In this document: positions 36,698 through 46,468 of the stretch, in pieces
How positions within the stretch are numbered: the first letter of the stretch is position 1
Layout of the letters: each line of letters starts with the position of its first letter
Notes under the pieces: generated by a model
The model's database searches: none
Seen by the model: only the letters and a program-made list of their open reading frames with translations
Told to the model about the DNA's origin: nothing
Translations under genes and position numbers: made by a program
Source of the DNA: Zoogloeaceae bacterium
Lineage (GTDB): Bacteria; Pseudomonadota; Gammaproteobacteria; Burkholderiales; Rhodocyclaceae
Direction: 5' to 3'
Assembly: GCA_016791005.1 (NCBI GenBank)
Contig: JAEUNY010000089.1
Location: 1 to 53,424, forward strand
DNA length: 53,424 bases

Positions 36698-38641
36698 TCA
36701 CACCGAAGGCCGCGCCTGATCGAGCACCTTGACCACGACTTCATCGACCGTCATGGCGCTGGAATCGACAAGGATCGCCTCCGGCATCTTCCGCAAGGGC
36801 GCGACCGGACGGCTGGCATCCCGCTCGTCCCGAATCCGCAGCTCCTGCGAAAGGTCGAAGATATTAGCAGGCAACCCCTTTTCGATCAACTGCTTATAGC
36901 GACGATCCGCCCGCGCCTCGACACTCGCAGTGAGAAAGAATTTCCTTTCGGCGTCGGGAAAAATCACCGAGCCCATGTCGCGGCCATCCGCCACCAATCC
37001 CGGCGGACGGCGGAAATCCCGCTGTCTGCGCACCAGGGCCTCGCGGACTGCTGGATAGGCCGCCACCCGCGAAGCCCCAGCGGAGCAAGCCTCGGTGCGG
37101 ATCTCCGCGGTGACGTCCTCACCCCCGAGGAAGACCCGATCGCCACGGAACTCGGCGTCCAGGCTGGCCGCCGCCCCTGCCAGCCAGCCCTCCTCGTCCA
37201 GGCCCACGCCGGCCCGCAGCGCAGCGAGGGCTACCAGGCGATAGAGGGAACCGCTGTCCAGGCAATGAAATCCCAAAGCCTCTGCCACCCGGGCCGCCAC
37301 CGTCCCTTTCCCGGAGGCCGAGGGCCCGTCGATGGCAATAACCGGTACCGGGCGGGTGACGCCTGAAAACGCGGCGAAATAGGTCGGGAAAGTCTTGTTC
37401 ACGCACTTCGGATCGTTGATCCGCACCCCGACTCCGCCAAGAGACACCAGCGAGAAACACATCGCCATCCGGTGGTCGTCGTAGGTGTCGATCGCTGCCT
37501 GGGAAATGAGGCGCGCCGGCGGTGTCACCGTCAGGTAGTCGGCCCCCTCCTCGACGGTTGCACCCACCTTGCGCAACTCCGTGGCCATGGCGCTGATCCG
37601 ATCCGTCTCCTTGACCCGCCAGCTCGCGATATTGCGCAGGCGACACGGGCCGTCCGCGAACAAGGCCGCCACCGCCAGGGTCATGGCCGCATCGGGGATA
37701 TGGTTCAGATCCAGGTCGAAGGCCTTCAACTTTCCTTCGGCCGGCGCCTGGGCCTCGATCCAGTTGTCCCCCATCTCGATCCGGGCGCCCAGCGCTTCCA
37801 GCGCCTCGGCAAAGCGCACATCCCCTTGAATACTGCTCCGCCCGACCCCTTCGACCCGGACCGGCCCGCCGCCGATGGCACCGGCGGCGAGAAAATAGGA
37901 GGCGGAGGAAGCGTCCCCCTCGACGAAGATCGTCCCCGGGCTGCGATAGCGCTGACCCCCGGGCACGGTGAAGCGGCTCCAGCCCTCCCGCTGCACCTCG
38001 ACGCCGAAACGCGCCATGAGATCCAGGGTAATGCCGATATAGGGCTTGGAGATCAACTCCCCAACCACTTCGACGGTGGTTTCCACCCCCGCCAGGGGCA
38101 ATGCCATGAGGAGCGCGGTGAGGAACTGGCTGGACACGTCGCCCCGCACCCGCACGATGCCCCCGGGGGTGAGGTGCCCAGGCTCGATGCGAAGCGGGGG
38201 AAACCCCTCATTCGCCAAGTACTCCACCCGCGCGCCCAATTGGCGCAGCCCGTCCACCAGATCGCCGATCGGACGCTCATGCATCCTCGGCACGCCTGAC
38301 AACCGATAGTCGCCACCGGAGAACGCCAGGGCGGCGGTGAGGGGCCGAAAGGCCGTTCCGGCATTGCCGAGGAATAGATCGGCCGCCTTCACTGGGAAGC
38401 TTCCACCGACGCCCTGAACCTGATAATCGTCTCGGCCCTCCCGGCGGGACCATGGGATCCCCAGGCGGCCGAGGGCTTCGAGCATCCGGGCCACATCGTC
38501 GGATTCCAGGAGGTCGTAAATATCTGTGACGCCCTCGGCCAGGGCCGCCAGCAACAGGATACGATTGGATATGCTCTTGGATCCGGGCAGACGCACCGTC
38601 CCTTTGGCCCCGAGCAGGGGCGGAAGATCAAGGAATTCCAC
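36698..38641 (-). CDS. aroA-cmk: Fused EPSP synthase / cytidylate kinase
   Basis: One uninterrupted 647-residue frame encodes two enzymes. Residues 1 to about 430 are 5-enolpyruvylshikimate-3-phosphate synthase: [47 protein letters not shown] and [15 protein letters not shown]. Residues about 432-647 are cytidylate kinase: [20 protein letters not shown] (P-loop), LDSGSLYR and [15 protein letters not shown]. Almost no linker separates them. It joins the shikimate pathway to CMP phosphorylation. The start is a GTG at 38641 with TTGAGG 7 nt upstream; the ATG at 38938 lies inside tyrA and lacks homology. Genes tyrA (upstream) and rpsA (downstream) keep the usual order. Confidence 0.93.
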   Translation of the reverse strand: MEFLDLPPLLGAKGTVRLPGSKSISNRILLLAALAEGVTDIYDLLESDDVARMLEALGRLGIPWSRREGRDDYQVQGVGGSFPVKAADLFLGNAGTAFRPLTAALAFSGGDYRLSGVPRMHERPIGDLVDGLRQLGARVEYLANEGFPPLRIEPGHLTPGGIVRVRGDVSSQFLTALLMALPLAGVETTVEVVGELISKPYIGITLDLMARFGVEVQREGWSRFTVPGGQRYRSPGTIFVEGDASSASYFLAAGAIGGGPVRVEGVGRSSIQGDVRFAEALEALGARIEMGDNWIEAQAPAEGKLKAFDLDLNHIPDAAMTLAVAALFADGPCRLRNIASWRVKETDRISAMATELRKVGATVEEGADYLTVTPPARLISQAAIDTYDDHRMAMCFSLVSLGGVGVRINDPKCVNKTFPTYFAAFSGVTRPVPVIAIDGPSASGKGTVAARVAEALGFHCLDSGSLYRLVALAALRAGVGLDEEGWLAGAAASLDAEFRGDRVFLGGEDVTAEIRTEACSAGASRVAAYPAVREALVRRQRDFRRPPGLVADGRDMGSVIFPDAERKFFLTASVEARADRRYKQLIEKGLPANIFDLSQELRIRDERDASRPVAPLRKMPEAILVDSSAMTVDEVVVKVLDQARPSV

Positions 38642-38648
38642 TATCGCC

Positions 38649-39527
38649 TCAAGCGTTCTGCCCTTGCTGGGCCCACGCATTGCGGGCCTCCCGGGCGGTT
38701 TGGAAGAGGGCCTCGAGATCGTCGCCTTTGCCGGCCATAAGCAAGGCCCGCAGATAGGCCAGTTCCGCCAGGTAGGCGTCCAGCTCGCCCAACAAGGCCT
38801 GCCGATTAGCCATGCAGATATCCCGCCACATCTCGGGATGGCTGCCGGCGATCCGCGTGAAATCACGAAATCCGCTCGCGGCGAAACTGAAGAGCTGCTT
38901 CGAATTGGCCCGTCCGGCCAGATCATGGACGAGTCCAAACGCGAGCAGATGGGGCAGATGGCTGACCGCCGCGAAAACCCGGTCGTGTTCCTGGGGTGTC
39001 ATTTCCTCGAGGACCGCCCCGCAGGCGCCCCACGCCGCCCGTACCCGCTCCACCGCTGCGGGCGCATTCTCCGGGAGCGGCGTAACCACCACCTTGCGCC
39101 CCCGGTAAAGCGTGGGGAAGGCCGCATCGACCCCGCTCTTTTCCGCCCCGGCGATGGGGTGGGACGGCACCGCCTCGCCCAGATGGCGGTCAAGATGGCG
39201 GTACACGGCCTCAATCACATCTTTTTTGGTGCTGCCAGCGTCGGTCACCACGGTTCCGGCCTGCAGGTGGGGCGCCATCGCGGCGAAGATTCCATCCATC
39301 TGCCCCACCGGCGCGGCCACAAGGACGAAGTCGGTACCCTGCAGCGCCGAGGGCCAATCGACCGCGACACGGTCGATCACGCCAAGCTCCCGCGCCCGCT
39401 CCAGCGCGGCGGCGGACCGGCCCATGCCGACAATGCGCTCCACGGCCGCCGCCTCCCGCAGCGCCAACGCGAAGGACCCCCCGATCAGACCGACGCCGCA
39501 GACGGCCAATTGGCGAATGAGGGCCAT
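38649..39527 (-). CDS. tyrA: Prephenate dehydrogenase
   Basis: A 292-residue TyrA-family enzyme. The NAD-binding start is [20 protein letters not shown]. Later motifs are [28 protein letters not shown] and the active-site region [17 protein letters not shown]. It oxidatively decarboxylates prephenate (or arogenate) for tyrosine. The ATG at 39527 lies 4 nt after the hisC stop. The next gene starts 7 nt after this stop, so translation is probably coupled across hisC-tyrA-aroA. Confidence 0.94.
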   Translation of the reverse strand: MALIRQLAVCGVGLIGGSFALALREAAAVERIVGMGRSAAALERARELGVIDRVAVDWPSALQGTDFVLVAAPVGQMDGIFAAMAPHLQAGTVVTDAGSTKKDVIEAVYRHLDRHLGEAVPSHPIAGAEKSGVDAAFPTLYRGRKVVVTPLPENAPAAVERVRAAWGACGAVLEEMTPQEHDRVFAAVSHLPHLLAFGLVHDLAGRANSKQLFSFAASGFRDFTRIAGSHPEMWRDICMANRQALLGELDAYLAELAYLRALLMAGKGDDLEALFQTAREARNAWAQQGQNA

Positions 39528-39531
39528 GGGC

Positions 39532-40629
39532 TCAGTCCAGGGCGCTGCGCAAGGCCGCCAGAAATCGGGAGTTTTCCTCCGGCAGGCCGATCGACACCCG
39601 CAGCCAGTCCGGGAGACCATAACCGGCGATGGGCCGGACGATGACCCCCTGGCGCAGCAAGCGGGCATTCACCGCCGCGGAATTGCCCACCCGCAGCGTC
39701 ACGAAGTTGCCGTAGGCCGGCATGGTCTCGAGCCCGAGTTCCGCCAGCCCGGCGAGGATCTGCGCCATTCCCCGCCGGTTCAGTTCGGCTGACTTGGCGA
39801 TGAACTCCAGATCGTCCAGGGCGGCTTCGGCGGCGACCAGGCCGAGGACACTGACATTGAAGGGCTGGCGCACCCGGTTGAGAAGGTCGATGACCTCCGG
39901 GTGTCCGAGCCCATAGCCCACGCGCAACCCGGCCAAGCCGTAGGCCTTGGAGAAGGTCCGGGAAATCAGGAGGTTCGGAAATTCCGCCAGCCAGGAAATG
40001 GCATCGTAGGCGTCCTCCGGGCCCAGATACTCGGTATAGGCCTCGTCAAGCACTACCAGCACATCGCCGGGAACGTCCGCGAGAAATTCCCGCAGGGCGC
40101 GGCCCGGAAGGAAGGTGCCGGTGGGGTTATTGGGGTTGGCGATGAAAACGACCCGGGTATCGGGCCGGATCGCCTGGGCCATGGCCTTCAGATCATGGCC
40201 GAAGTCCCGCGCCGGCACCTCGATGCCCTGGGCGCCAACGGTCTGCGTCGCCAAGGGATACACCGCGAAGGCGTAGCGGGAATAGACCGCCGAGGTGTCC
40301 GTGTTGAGAAACGCTCGAGCCGCCATGTCCAGCACGTCATTGGAGCCATTCCCCAGCACGATCTGGGCGGTATCCACTCCAAATCGCCGGGCCAGCGCCT
40401 GTTTGAGGGCAAAGCCGTTGCCATCGGGGTAGCGCGGGACGTCACACAGGTTGCGGCGCACGGCGTCCCGGGCGGCGATACTCATTCCCAGGGGATTCTC
40501 GTTGGAAGCGAGCTTGACGATGGTGCCCGCCGGAATACCCAGCTCCCGAACCAATTCGGAGATCGGCTTACCGGGTTGATAGGGGGCGATGGCGCGAACA
40601 TTGGCCGGCGCCTGAACGGGACTGGACAT
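39532..40629 (-). CDS. hisC: Histidinol-phosphate / aromatic aminotransferase
   Basis: A 365-residue class I/II PLP aminotransferase of the HisC type: KLASNENPLGMS, YPDGNGFALKQAL, FIANPNNPTGTFL, VLDEAYTEYL, and SRTFSKAYGLAGLRVGYGLG with the PLP lysine. AGGAGG lies just upstream of the ATG. Located between pheA and tyrA rather than in a his operon, it likely serves phenylalanine and tyrosine transamination as well as, or instead of, histidine synthesis. Confidence 0.94.
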   Translation of the reverse strand: MSSPVQAPANVRAIAPYQPGKPISELVRELGIPAGTIVKLASNENPLGMSIAARDAVRRNLCDVPRYPDGNGFALKQALARRFGVDTAQIVLGNGSNDVLDMAARAFLNTDTSAVYSRYAFAVYPLATQTVGAQGIEVPARDFGHDLKAMAQAIRPDTRVVFIANPNNPTGTFLPGRALREFLADVPGDVLVVLDEAYTEYLGPEDAYDAISWLAEFPNLLISRTFSKAYGLAGLRVGYGLGHPEVIDLLNRVRQPFNVSVLGLVAAEAALDDLEFIAKSAELNRRGMAQILAGLAELGLETMPAYGNFVTLRVGNSAAVNARLLRQGVIVRPIAGYGLPDWLRVSIGLPEENSRFLAALRSALD

Positions 40630-40665
40630 GGATACGACCTCCTTCGGCGGGCAGGCCCCGCCCGA

Positions 40666-41733
40666 TCAGATTGCCGCGACCGGGTAGGAACCCAGCACCT
40701 TGAGAAACGCTGCCCGCTCTTTCAATTCCTGCAGCGCGGCAGAGAGGGGCTCGTCGCTCTGATGACCTTCAACGTCGATATAGAACACATATTCCCACAT
40801 GCCCGAGCGAGCTGGCCGGGACTCGAGCTTGGTCATGCTGACCCCGAAGCGGGCGAATGGCTCGAGGAGTGCATGCATCGCCCCGGAACGGTTCGGCGCC
40901 GAGCACACCAGGGAGGTCTTGTCCCGGCCGGACGGACCGGCATCATGGCTCGCCAGCACGAGGAAGCGGGTGGAATTATTGGGATCGTCTTCCACCCGGC
41001 CCGCCAGGATGGACAGGCCATAGCGCTCGGCGGCGGCCTCGCCCGCCAGCGCTGCGGCATCGGGATCTTCCGCCGCCATCCGCGCCGCCTCGGCATTGCT
41101 GGCGACCGGGATGCGCGGAATCTCCGGCAGATTGCGGTTCAGCCACTCATGGCACTGGGCGAGGGACTGGGGGTGGGAATACACCCGCCGAACGGCCCCC
41201 AGCCCGGGCGCCCGGGTCAGAAGGTTCTGATGGATGCGCAGCTTGACTTCGCCACAGACGCTGAGCGGACTCATCAGGAGCAGATCGAGAGTACGGCCCA
41301 CGGCCCCCTCGGTGGAATTCTCCACCGGCACGACGCCGTACTCCGCATTGTTTGCCTCGACGGCACGGAACACGTCGTCGATCGAGGCGACGGATTGGAG
41401 GCTGGGCCCGCTACCGAAATGTTTGCGGGCCGCGGTCTCGGAGAAGGTGCCCTCCGGCCCCAGGAAGGCGACTTCCAGCGGCTTCTCCAGAGCCAGACAG
41501 GCGGACATGACCTCGCGAAAAACCCGCTGCACGGCCTTGTCCGGCAGGGGGCCGGGATTGACCTCCGCCAGCCGGCGGAGCACCTGCGCCTCCCGCTCGG
41601 GCCGATAGATGTTGCCGCGCTTGATCTCGCCAATGCGATGGGCCAGAGCGGCCCGCCGCGAAAGTTTGGCCAAGACCTCTTCATCGAGGGCATCGATTTC
41701 GGTTCTCAACCTGAGCAATTCTTCGTCGCTCAT
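40666..41733 (-). CDS. pheA: Bifunctional chorismate mutase / prephenate dehydratase
   Basis: 355 residues in three parts. An AroQ chorismate mutase domain comes first (LLRLRTEIDALDEEVLAKLS, LAHRIGEIKRG). Prephenate dehydratase follows (FLGPEGTFSETAARKHFG, VVPVENSTEGAVGRTLDLL, and TRFLVLASHD). A C-terminal ACT domain (MTKLESRPARSGMWEYVFYI) gives feedback inhibition by phenylalanine. AGGAG lies 8 nt before the ATG, and serC is 20 bp upstream. Confidence 0.97.
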   Translation of the reverse strand: MSDEELLRLRTEIDALDEEVLAKLSRRAALAHRIGEIKRGNIYRPEREAQVLRRLAEVNPGPLPDKAVQRVFREVMSACLALEKPLEVAFLGPEGTFSETAARKHFGSGPSLQSVASIDDVFRAVEANNAEYGVVPVENSTEGAVGRTLDLLLMSPLSVCGEVKLRIHQNLLTRAPGLGAVRRVYSHPQSLAQCHEWLNRNLPEIPRIPVASNAEAARMAAEDPDAAALAGEAAAERYGLSILAGRVEDDPNNSTRFLVLASHDAGPSGRDKTSLVCSAPNRSGAMHALLEPFARFGVSMTKLESRPARSGMWEYVFYIDVEGHQSDEPLSAALQELKERAAFLKVLGSYPVAAI

Positions 41734-41753
41734 TCCGCGTCTCCTGACGACTC

Positions 41754-42851
41754 TCAGCCCTTGCGACGGGCAAAGTCCTGCATGTAGTCGATCAACGCCA
41801 CCACGCCTTCCAGCGGCATCGCGTTGTAGATCGAGGCCCGCATTCCACCCACCGACTTGTGGCCCTTGAGTTGCACCAGCCCCGCTTCCCGTGCTCCGGC
41901 GAGGAAGGCGTCGTTGAGCGTTTCGTCCTGCAACTGGAACGGTATGTTCATCCGCGAGCGGGCGGTGGGCGCGACCCGGTTCTCGTAAAAGCCGCTGCCG
42001 TCGATGTAGTCATAGAGCCGCCTTGCCTTGGCGATATTGCGCGCCTCCATGGCCGCCAGCCCGCCCAGATTGCGGAGCCAACGGAACACCAGCCCGGCGA
42101 TGTAAATCGCAAAAGTCGGCGGCGTATTGAGCATGGAGCCGTTCTCCGCCATCACCGCATAGTCCATCACTGTAGGCAGGTCCGGTGCCGCCCGCCCCAG
42201 CAGGTCTTCCCGCACGATCAACAACACCAGCCCGGAGGGCCCGATGTTCTTCTGCGCGCCCGCGTAAATCAGCCCATAGCGGGAGACATCGATCTCCCGC
42301 GACAGGATGTGGGAACTCATGTCGGCAACGATGGGCACAGCAGTCGGCAAACCCGCGCAGTCGTCCTGCACCTCCACGCCGTGGATGGTTTCGTTGGTAC
42401 AGAGGTGGAGATAACGGGCGCCCCGGTCGAGATCCAACTCCGATGACTCGAGCACACGGTTGAAGCCGCCCGCTTCGGTGGAACCGGCGAGACGCACGGC
42501 GCCCCGCCCCGCCGTCACACGCTGGGCTTCCTTGAACGCTTTCTTGGACCAGGAGCCGGTGACGAGGTAGTCCGCCGAGCCGCCGGCGAGCAGGTTGAGG
42601 GGAATCCCCGCGAACTGCTGGGTGGCGCCCCCTTGCAGGAAAAGCACCTTGTAATTGGCAGGCACGGAGAGCAGGGCGCGCAAATCGGCTTCGGCCGCGG
42701 CGAGGATCGTGCCGAACTCCTTGCCGCGATGGCTCATCTCCATCACGCCCATGCCGCAACCATGCCAATCGAGCATTTCCTCGGCCGCTTCGGCCAGGAC
42801 TTCCACCGGCAGGGCCGCAGGGCCCGCACTGAAATTGAAGATTCGGGCCAT
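41754..42851 (-). CDS. serC: Phosphoserine aminotransferase
   Basis: A 365-residue class V aminotransferase: [20 protein letters not shown] at the start, [36 protein letters not shown] and [17 protein letters not shown] with the PLP lysine. It makes phosphoserine and also acts in vitamin B6 synthesis. Its ATG overlaps the gyrA stop (TGATG), so expression is tied to gyrA. Confidence 0.97.
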   Translation of the reverse strand: MARIFNFSAGPAALPVEVLAEAAEEMLDWHGCGMGVMEMSHRGKEFGTILAAAEADLRALLSVPANYKVLFLQGGATQQFAGIPLNLLAGGSADYLVTGSWSKKAFKEAQRVTAGRGAVRLAGSTEAGGFNRVLESSELDLDRGARYLHLCTNETIHGVEVQDDCAGLPTAVPIVADMSSHILSREIDVSRYGLIYAGAQKNIGPSGLVLLIVREDLLGRAAPDLPTVMDYAVMAENGSMLNTPPTFAIYIAGLVFRWLRNLGGLAAMEARNIAKARRLYDYIDGSGFYENRVAPTARSRMNIPFQLQDETLNDAFLAGAREAGLVQLKGHKSVGGMRASIYNAMPLEGVVALIDYMQDFARRKG

Positions 42852-45466
42852 CACGCTTCCCCGTCCGGACCCTCGGCGGCCGGGGCCTGGGGGGCTTCGG
42901 ACTCGGCCCCGTCCTCTGCCAGGGCGTCATCAACTTCGGACTCGGCCACCTTCTCCAGCCCGGCCAGCTGGGTTCCTTCATCCAGGGAAATCAGGGTGAC
43001 GCCCTGGGTGGAGCGACCCATCTCACGGATATCTCCGACCTTGGTGCGGATGAGGACCCCGCCGGTGGAGATCAGCATGACTTCGTCCGACGGTTCGACC
43101 AGCACCGCCGCCACCAGGCTGCCGTTGCGCTCCGAGGTCTGGATCGCGATCATCCCCTTCGTGCCGCGCCCGTGACGGGTATATTCCGCCACCGGAGTGC
43201 GCTTCCCAAACCCGTTGGCGGTGGCGGTGAGCACCGAGAGGTCTTCGGTCTGGGCCACGAGCATGGCGATCACGCACTGCTCGTCCTCCAGGGTCATGCC
43301 CCGGACGCCACGGGCCTCGCGACCCATGGGGCGGACGTCCTCCTCCGAGAAGCGAACCGCCTTGCCGGCGTCGGAGAACAGCATCACGTCACACTGGCCA
43401 TCGGTGATGGCCACGCCGATGAGGTGGTCACCATCGTCCAGGTTGACCGCGATGATCCCCGCCTTGCGCGGGTTGGCGAAGGCGGTCAGCGCCGTTTTCT
43501 TCACCGTGCCCTGGGCCGTGGCCATGAAAATGTAATGGTCTTCGTCAAAGGCCTGGACCGGCAGGACGGCGGTGATCTTTTCCCCTTCTACCAGGGGGAA
43601 GAGGTTCACGATGGGCCGCCCGCGGGAGGTCCGCGTACCCTCCGGCGCTTCATACACCTTCAGCCAGTACGCCCGGCCACGATTGGAGAAGCACAGGATC
43701 GTGTCGTGAGTGTTGGCGACGAAGAGCCGGTCGATGAAATCCTCGTCCTTCATCGAGGTGGCCTGCTTGCCCCGTCCGCCCCGGCGCTGGGCCCGATAGT
43801 CGGCCAGGGGCTGGCGCTTGAAGTAGCCGCCGTGGGACAGGGTGACCACCATATCCTCCGGCGCGATCAGGTCCTCGATGTTGATCTCGGCGGTATTCAT
43901 CACCACTTCGGAGCGACGCGGATCACCGAACTGGTTCTTGATGGCGGTGAGTTCGCCCACGATGATTTCGGTGATGCGGGCTGGCTTGGCGAGGATGTCG
44001 AGGAGGTCGCTGATGAGCGCCATCACCTCCCGATACTCGCCGACGATCTTGTCCTGCTCCATGTTGGTGAGGCGCTGGAGCTGCATTTCAAGAATGCGCT
44101 GGGCCTGTACGTCGGAAAGCCGATAGCCTCCGTCGGCCAGCCCGAAGCTCGGGTCCAGCCCCTCGGGCCGGAAACTCTCTGCCGCCGCCCGGACCAGCAT
44201 GTCCTCAACGAGCGCCGAGCGCCAAGTGCGGGCCATCAATTCCCGCTTCGCGTCGGCCGGCGTCGGCGCGGCCTTGATCAGCGCAATGATCTCGTCGACG
44301 TTGGACAGCGCCACGGCCAACCCTTCCAGGATATGCCCCCGCTCCCGCGCCTTGCGCAGTTCGAACAGCGTCCGCCGGGTGACCACTTCTCGGCGATGCG
44401 CCAGAAAGCATTCCAGCATCTGCTTGAGGTTGAGCAAGCGCGGCCGCCCATCCACCAGGGCCACCATGTTCATCCCGAAGGTGTCCTGGAGCTGGGTCTG
44501 TTTGAAGAGATTGTTCTGCACCACCTCCGGCACTTCGCCGCGCTTCAGTTCGATCACGACCCGCATGCCCGACTTGTCGGACTCGTCGCGGATCTCGCTG
44601 ATCCCCTCGATCTTCTTGTCATTCACCAGCTCGGCGATTTTTTCGAGCAGGGTCTTCTTGTTCACCTGATAGGGCAACTCATCGACGATGATGGCCTGGC
44701 GGTCACCCTTGCCAATATCCTCGAAGTGGGTCCGCGCCCGCATCACCACCCGGCCGCGCCCCGTGCGGTAACCCTCATGCACCCCGGACAAGCCGTAGAT
44801 CAAGGCCGCCGTCGGAAAATCCGGCGCCTGAATGATCCGGATCAGCTCTTCGATGTCGAGACCTGGGTCGGCGAGCAGAGCCAGGCAGGCATCCACCACC
44901 TCGGAGAGATTGTGGGGCGGGATGTTCGTCGCCATGCCGACGGCAATCCCGGACGACCCATTGATGAGGAGATTCGGGATCTTGGCCGGCAGGATGAGCG
45001 GCTCTTTTTCCGACCCGTCGTAGTTGGGCCCGAAATCCACCGTCTCCTTGTCGATGTCCGCCAACAACTCGTGGCCAATGCGGGCCATGCGGATCTCGGT
45101 GTAACGCATCGCTGCCGCGTTGTCGCCATCCACCGAGCCAAAGTTGCCTTGGCCGTCCACCAGCATGTAGCGCAGGGAAAAATTCTGCGCCATACGCACA
45201 ATGGTGTCATACACCGCGGTGTCGCCATGGGGGTGGTACTTACCGATGACGTCGCCGACGATGCGCGCCGACTTCTTGTAGGCCCGGTTCCAGTCGTTGT
45301 TGAGTTCGTGCATCGCAAAAAGGACTCGGCGGTGCACTGGCTTGAGACCATCCCGGGCATCGGGGAGCGCCCGACCCACGATCACGCTCATGGCGTAATC
45401 GAGGTAAGAATGGCGCATCTCCTCTTCGAGGCTGATGGGAAGCGTCTCTTTGGCGAACTGGATCAT
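42851..45466 (-). CDS. gyrA: DNA gyrase subunit A
   Basis: An 871-residue GyrA. The catalytic Tyr is in [18 protein letters not shown]. The quinolone-resistance region reads [16 protein letters not shown], so Thr stands at the E. coli Ser83 position and Asp87 is conserved. The GyrA box [10 protein letters not shown] starts the C-terminal beta-pinwheel, and an acidic Glu/Asp/Ala-rich tail ends the protein. Together with GyrB it supercoils DNA. It is the first gene of the minus-strand amino-acid block and diverges from an OmpA-family gene. Confidence 0.98.
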   Translation of the reverse strand: MIQFAKETLPISLEEEMRHSYLDYAMSVIVGRALPDARDGLKPVHRRVLFAMHELNNDWNRAYKKSARIVGDVIGKYHPHGDTAVYDTIVRMAQNFSLRYMLVDGQGNFGSVDGDNAAAMRYTEIRMARIGHELLADIDKETVDFGPNYDGSEKEPLILPAKIPNLLINGSSGIAVGMATNIPPHNLSEVVDACLALLADPGLDIEELIRIIQAPDFPTAALIYGLSGVHEGYRTGRGRVVMRARTHFEDIGKGDRQAIIVDELPYQVNKKTLLEKIAELVNDKKIEGISEIRDESDKSGMRVVIELKRGEVPEVVQNNLFKQTQLQDTFGMNMVALVDGRPRLLNLKQMLECFLAHRREVVTRRTLFELRKARERGHILEGLAVALSNVDEIIALIKAAPTPADAKRELMARTWRSALVEDMLVRAAAESFRPEGLDPSFGLADGGYRLSDVQAQRILEMQLQRLTNMEQDKIVGEYREVMALISDLLDILAKPARITEIIVGELTAIKNQFGDPRRSEVVMNTAEINIEDLIAPEDMVVTLSHGGYFKRQPLADYRAQRRGGRGKQATSMKDEDFIDRLFVANTHDTILCFSNRGRAYWLKVYEAPEGTRTSRGRPIVNLFPLVEGEKITAVLPVQAFDEDHYIFMATAQGTVKKTALTAFANPRKAGIIAVNLDDGDHLIGVAITDGQCDVMLFSDAGKAVRFSEEDVRPMGREARGVRGMTLEDEQCVIAMLVAQTEDLSVLTATANGFGKRTPVAEYTRHGRGTKGMIAIQTSERNGSLVAAVLVEPSDEVMLISTGGVLIRTKVGDIREMGRSTQGVTLISLDEGTQLAGLEKVAESEVDDALAEDGAESEAPQAPAAEGPDGEA

Positions 45467-45490
45467 GGAACAGGACTACCGCGATTCACC

Positions 45491-45508
45491 TTAAACGATG
45501 AAGTTTAA
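45491..45508. promoter_or_regulatory. Small palindrome in the gyrA leader
   Basis: TTAAAC, six bases, GTTTAA, centred about 33 bp upstream of the gyrA ATG. It is AT-rich in a GC-rich spacer, so it may be an operator or part of the gyrA promoter. No regulator is recognised. Confidence 0.35.
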
Positions 45509-45601
45509 CATGGGACGCCCCCCGCCCTCCTCTCTTGCCATCGCCGTGGCAATCCGTGCGCCCGCGCGCCACCGCCCGACGCCATCCACCCGCTACGCGC
45601 G

Positions 45602-45630
45602 TTGTACACCCCCAAAGCTTGTGCTTAAAT
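45602..45630 (+). promoter_or_regulatory. Candidate sigma-70 promoter of the first OmpA-family gene
   Basis: TTGTAC, 17-bp spacer, TTAAAT; four of six matches in each hexamer, about 75 nt before the start codon at 45704. Confidence 0.4.
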
Positions 45631-45703
45631 CTGGATTGGCAGACTGGAAATCATCAACAACACCGGTACTTTCCGCCCGACAACAACAGCCAGGGAGACA
45701 AGG

Positions 45704-46411
45704 ATGAAAATCAGCAGACATTCGATGATTCGAGTCATGGCGGCCTTTGCCTTAGCCAGCGCCTCGACCTTGGCCGGAGCCGCCGACGTCGTGGTGGACG
45801 GCCGCGGCGAGATTCCCTACGTCATCGACGGCCGAAACGTCGTCACGCGCAGCGGAACGGACCTGTGCTGGCGCACCGGCTACTGGACCCCGGCGGCTGC
45901 CGCCTCCGCCCAGGCGGGGCCTTCGCCGGTCGGCTGCGCCTGCGATCCCGACGTCGTACCCAAGGAAAAGTGCCTGCCGCCCATGGCCGCGGCCCCAGCC
46001 GCCGCTCCGGCCGCTCCGGCGCCGGCCTCCAAAATGATCACGCTCTCGGCCAAGGCGCTCTTCGAATTCGACAAGGCCGTCCTCAAACCCGCCGGCAAGG
46101 CCGCCATCGATACCGACGTCCTGGGCCAGCTCGCCAAGATGAAGGACATCACGCTAATCACCATCTCCGGCCACGCCGACCGCCTCGGATCCGCCCAATA
46201 CAACCAGGCCTTGTCGGAAAAACGCGCCAACGCGGTGAAGTCGTATCTCATCGCCAAAGGGGTCAAGGCCGATCTCATCGACACCTACGGTTTCGGCAAG
46301 ACCCAGCCGGTACCGGGGGTCAAGTGTGACGACGCCCTCGGCCGCAAGAAACTGATCGAGTGCCTGGAACCGAACCGCCGAGTCGTCATCGAGGTCAAGG
46401 GCAACCCCTGA
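45704..46411 (+). CDS. OmpA-family outer-membrane protein, copy 1
   Basis: A 235-residue protein. A signal peptide (to about LAGAADV) is followed by a Cys-containing N-terminal module, [46 protein letters not shown] Pro/Ala linker leads to an OmpA C-terminal peptidoglycan-binding domain (FEFDKAVLKPAGK, ISGHADRLGSAQYNQALSEK, RANAVKSYL). It lacks an eight-strand barrel of OmpA length, so it is probably a periplasmic or lipid-free envelope tether. It is paralogous to the gene at 47851. A terminator follows. Confidence 0.92.
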   Translation: MKISRHSMIRVMAAFALASASTLAGAADVVVDGRGEIPYVIDGRNVVTRSGTDLCWRTGYWTPAAAASAQAGPSPVGCACDPDVVPKEKCLPPMAAAPAAAPAAPAPASKMITLSAKALFEFDKAVLKPAGKAAIDTDVLGQLAKMKDITLITISGHADRLGSAQYNQALSEKRANAVKSYLIAKGVKADLIDTYGFGKTQPVPGVKCDDALGRKKLIECLEPNRRVVIEVKGNP

Positions 46412-46430
46412 CCGACCCCATGGCCCACCG

Positions 46431-46453
46431 AAACCCCGCCACCGCGGGGTTTT
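46431..46453 (+). terminator. Terminator after OmpA-family copy 1
   Basis: Stem AACCCCGC-CACC-GCGGGGTT followed by TTC, 20 nt after the stop codon. The following gene (mtaD) starts 16 nt later, so some read-through is likely. Confidence 0.7.
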
Positions 46454-46468
46454 CATTTTGGAGCGCCC

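Noticed and set aside
43172-45508. 778-codon open frame on the plus strand inside gyrA
   Set aside because: Antisense shadow of a highly conserved gene. The translation has no recognisable domain.
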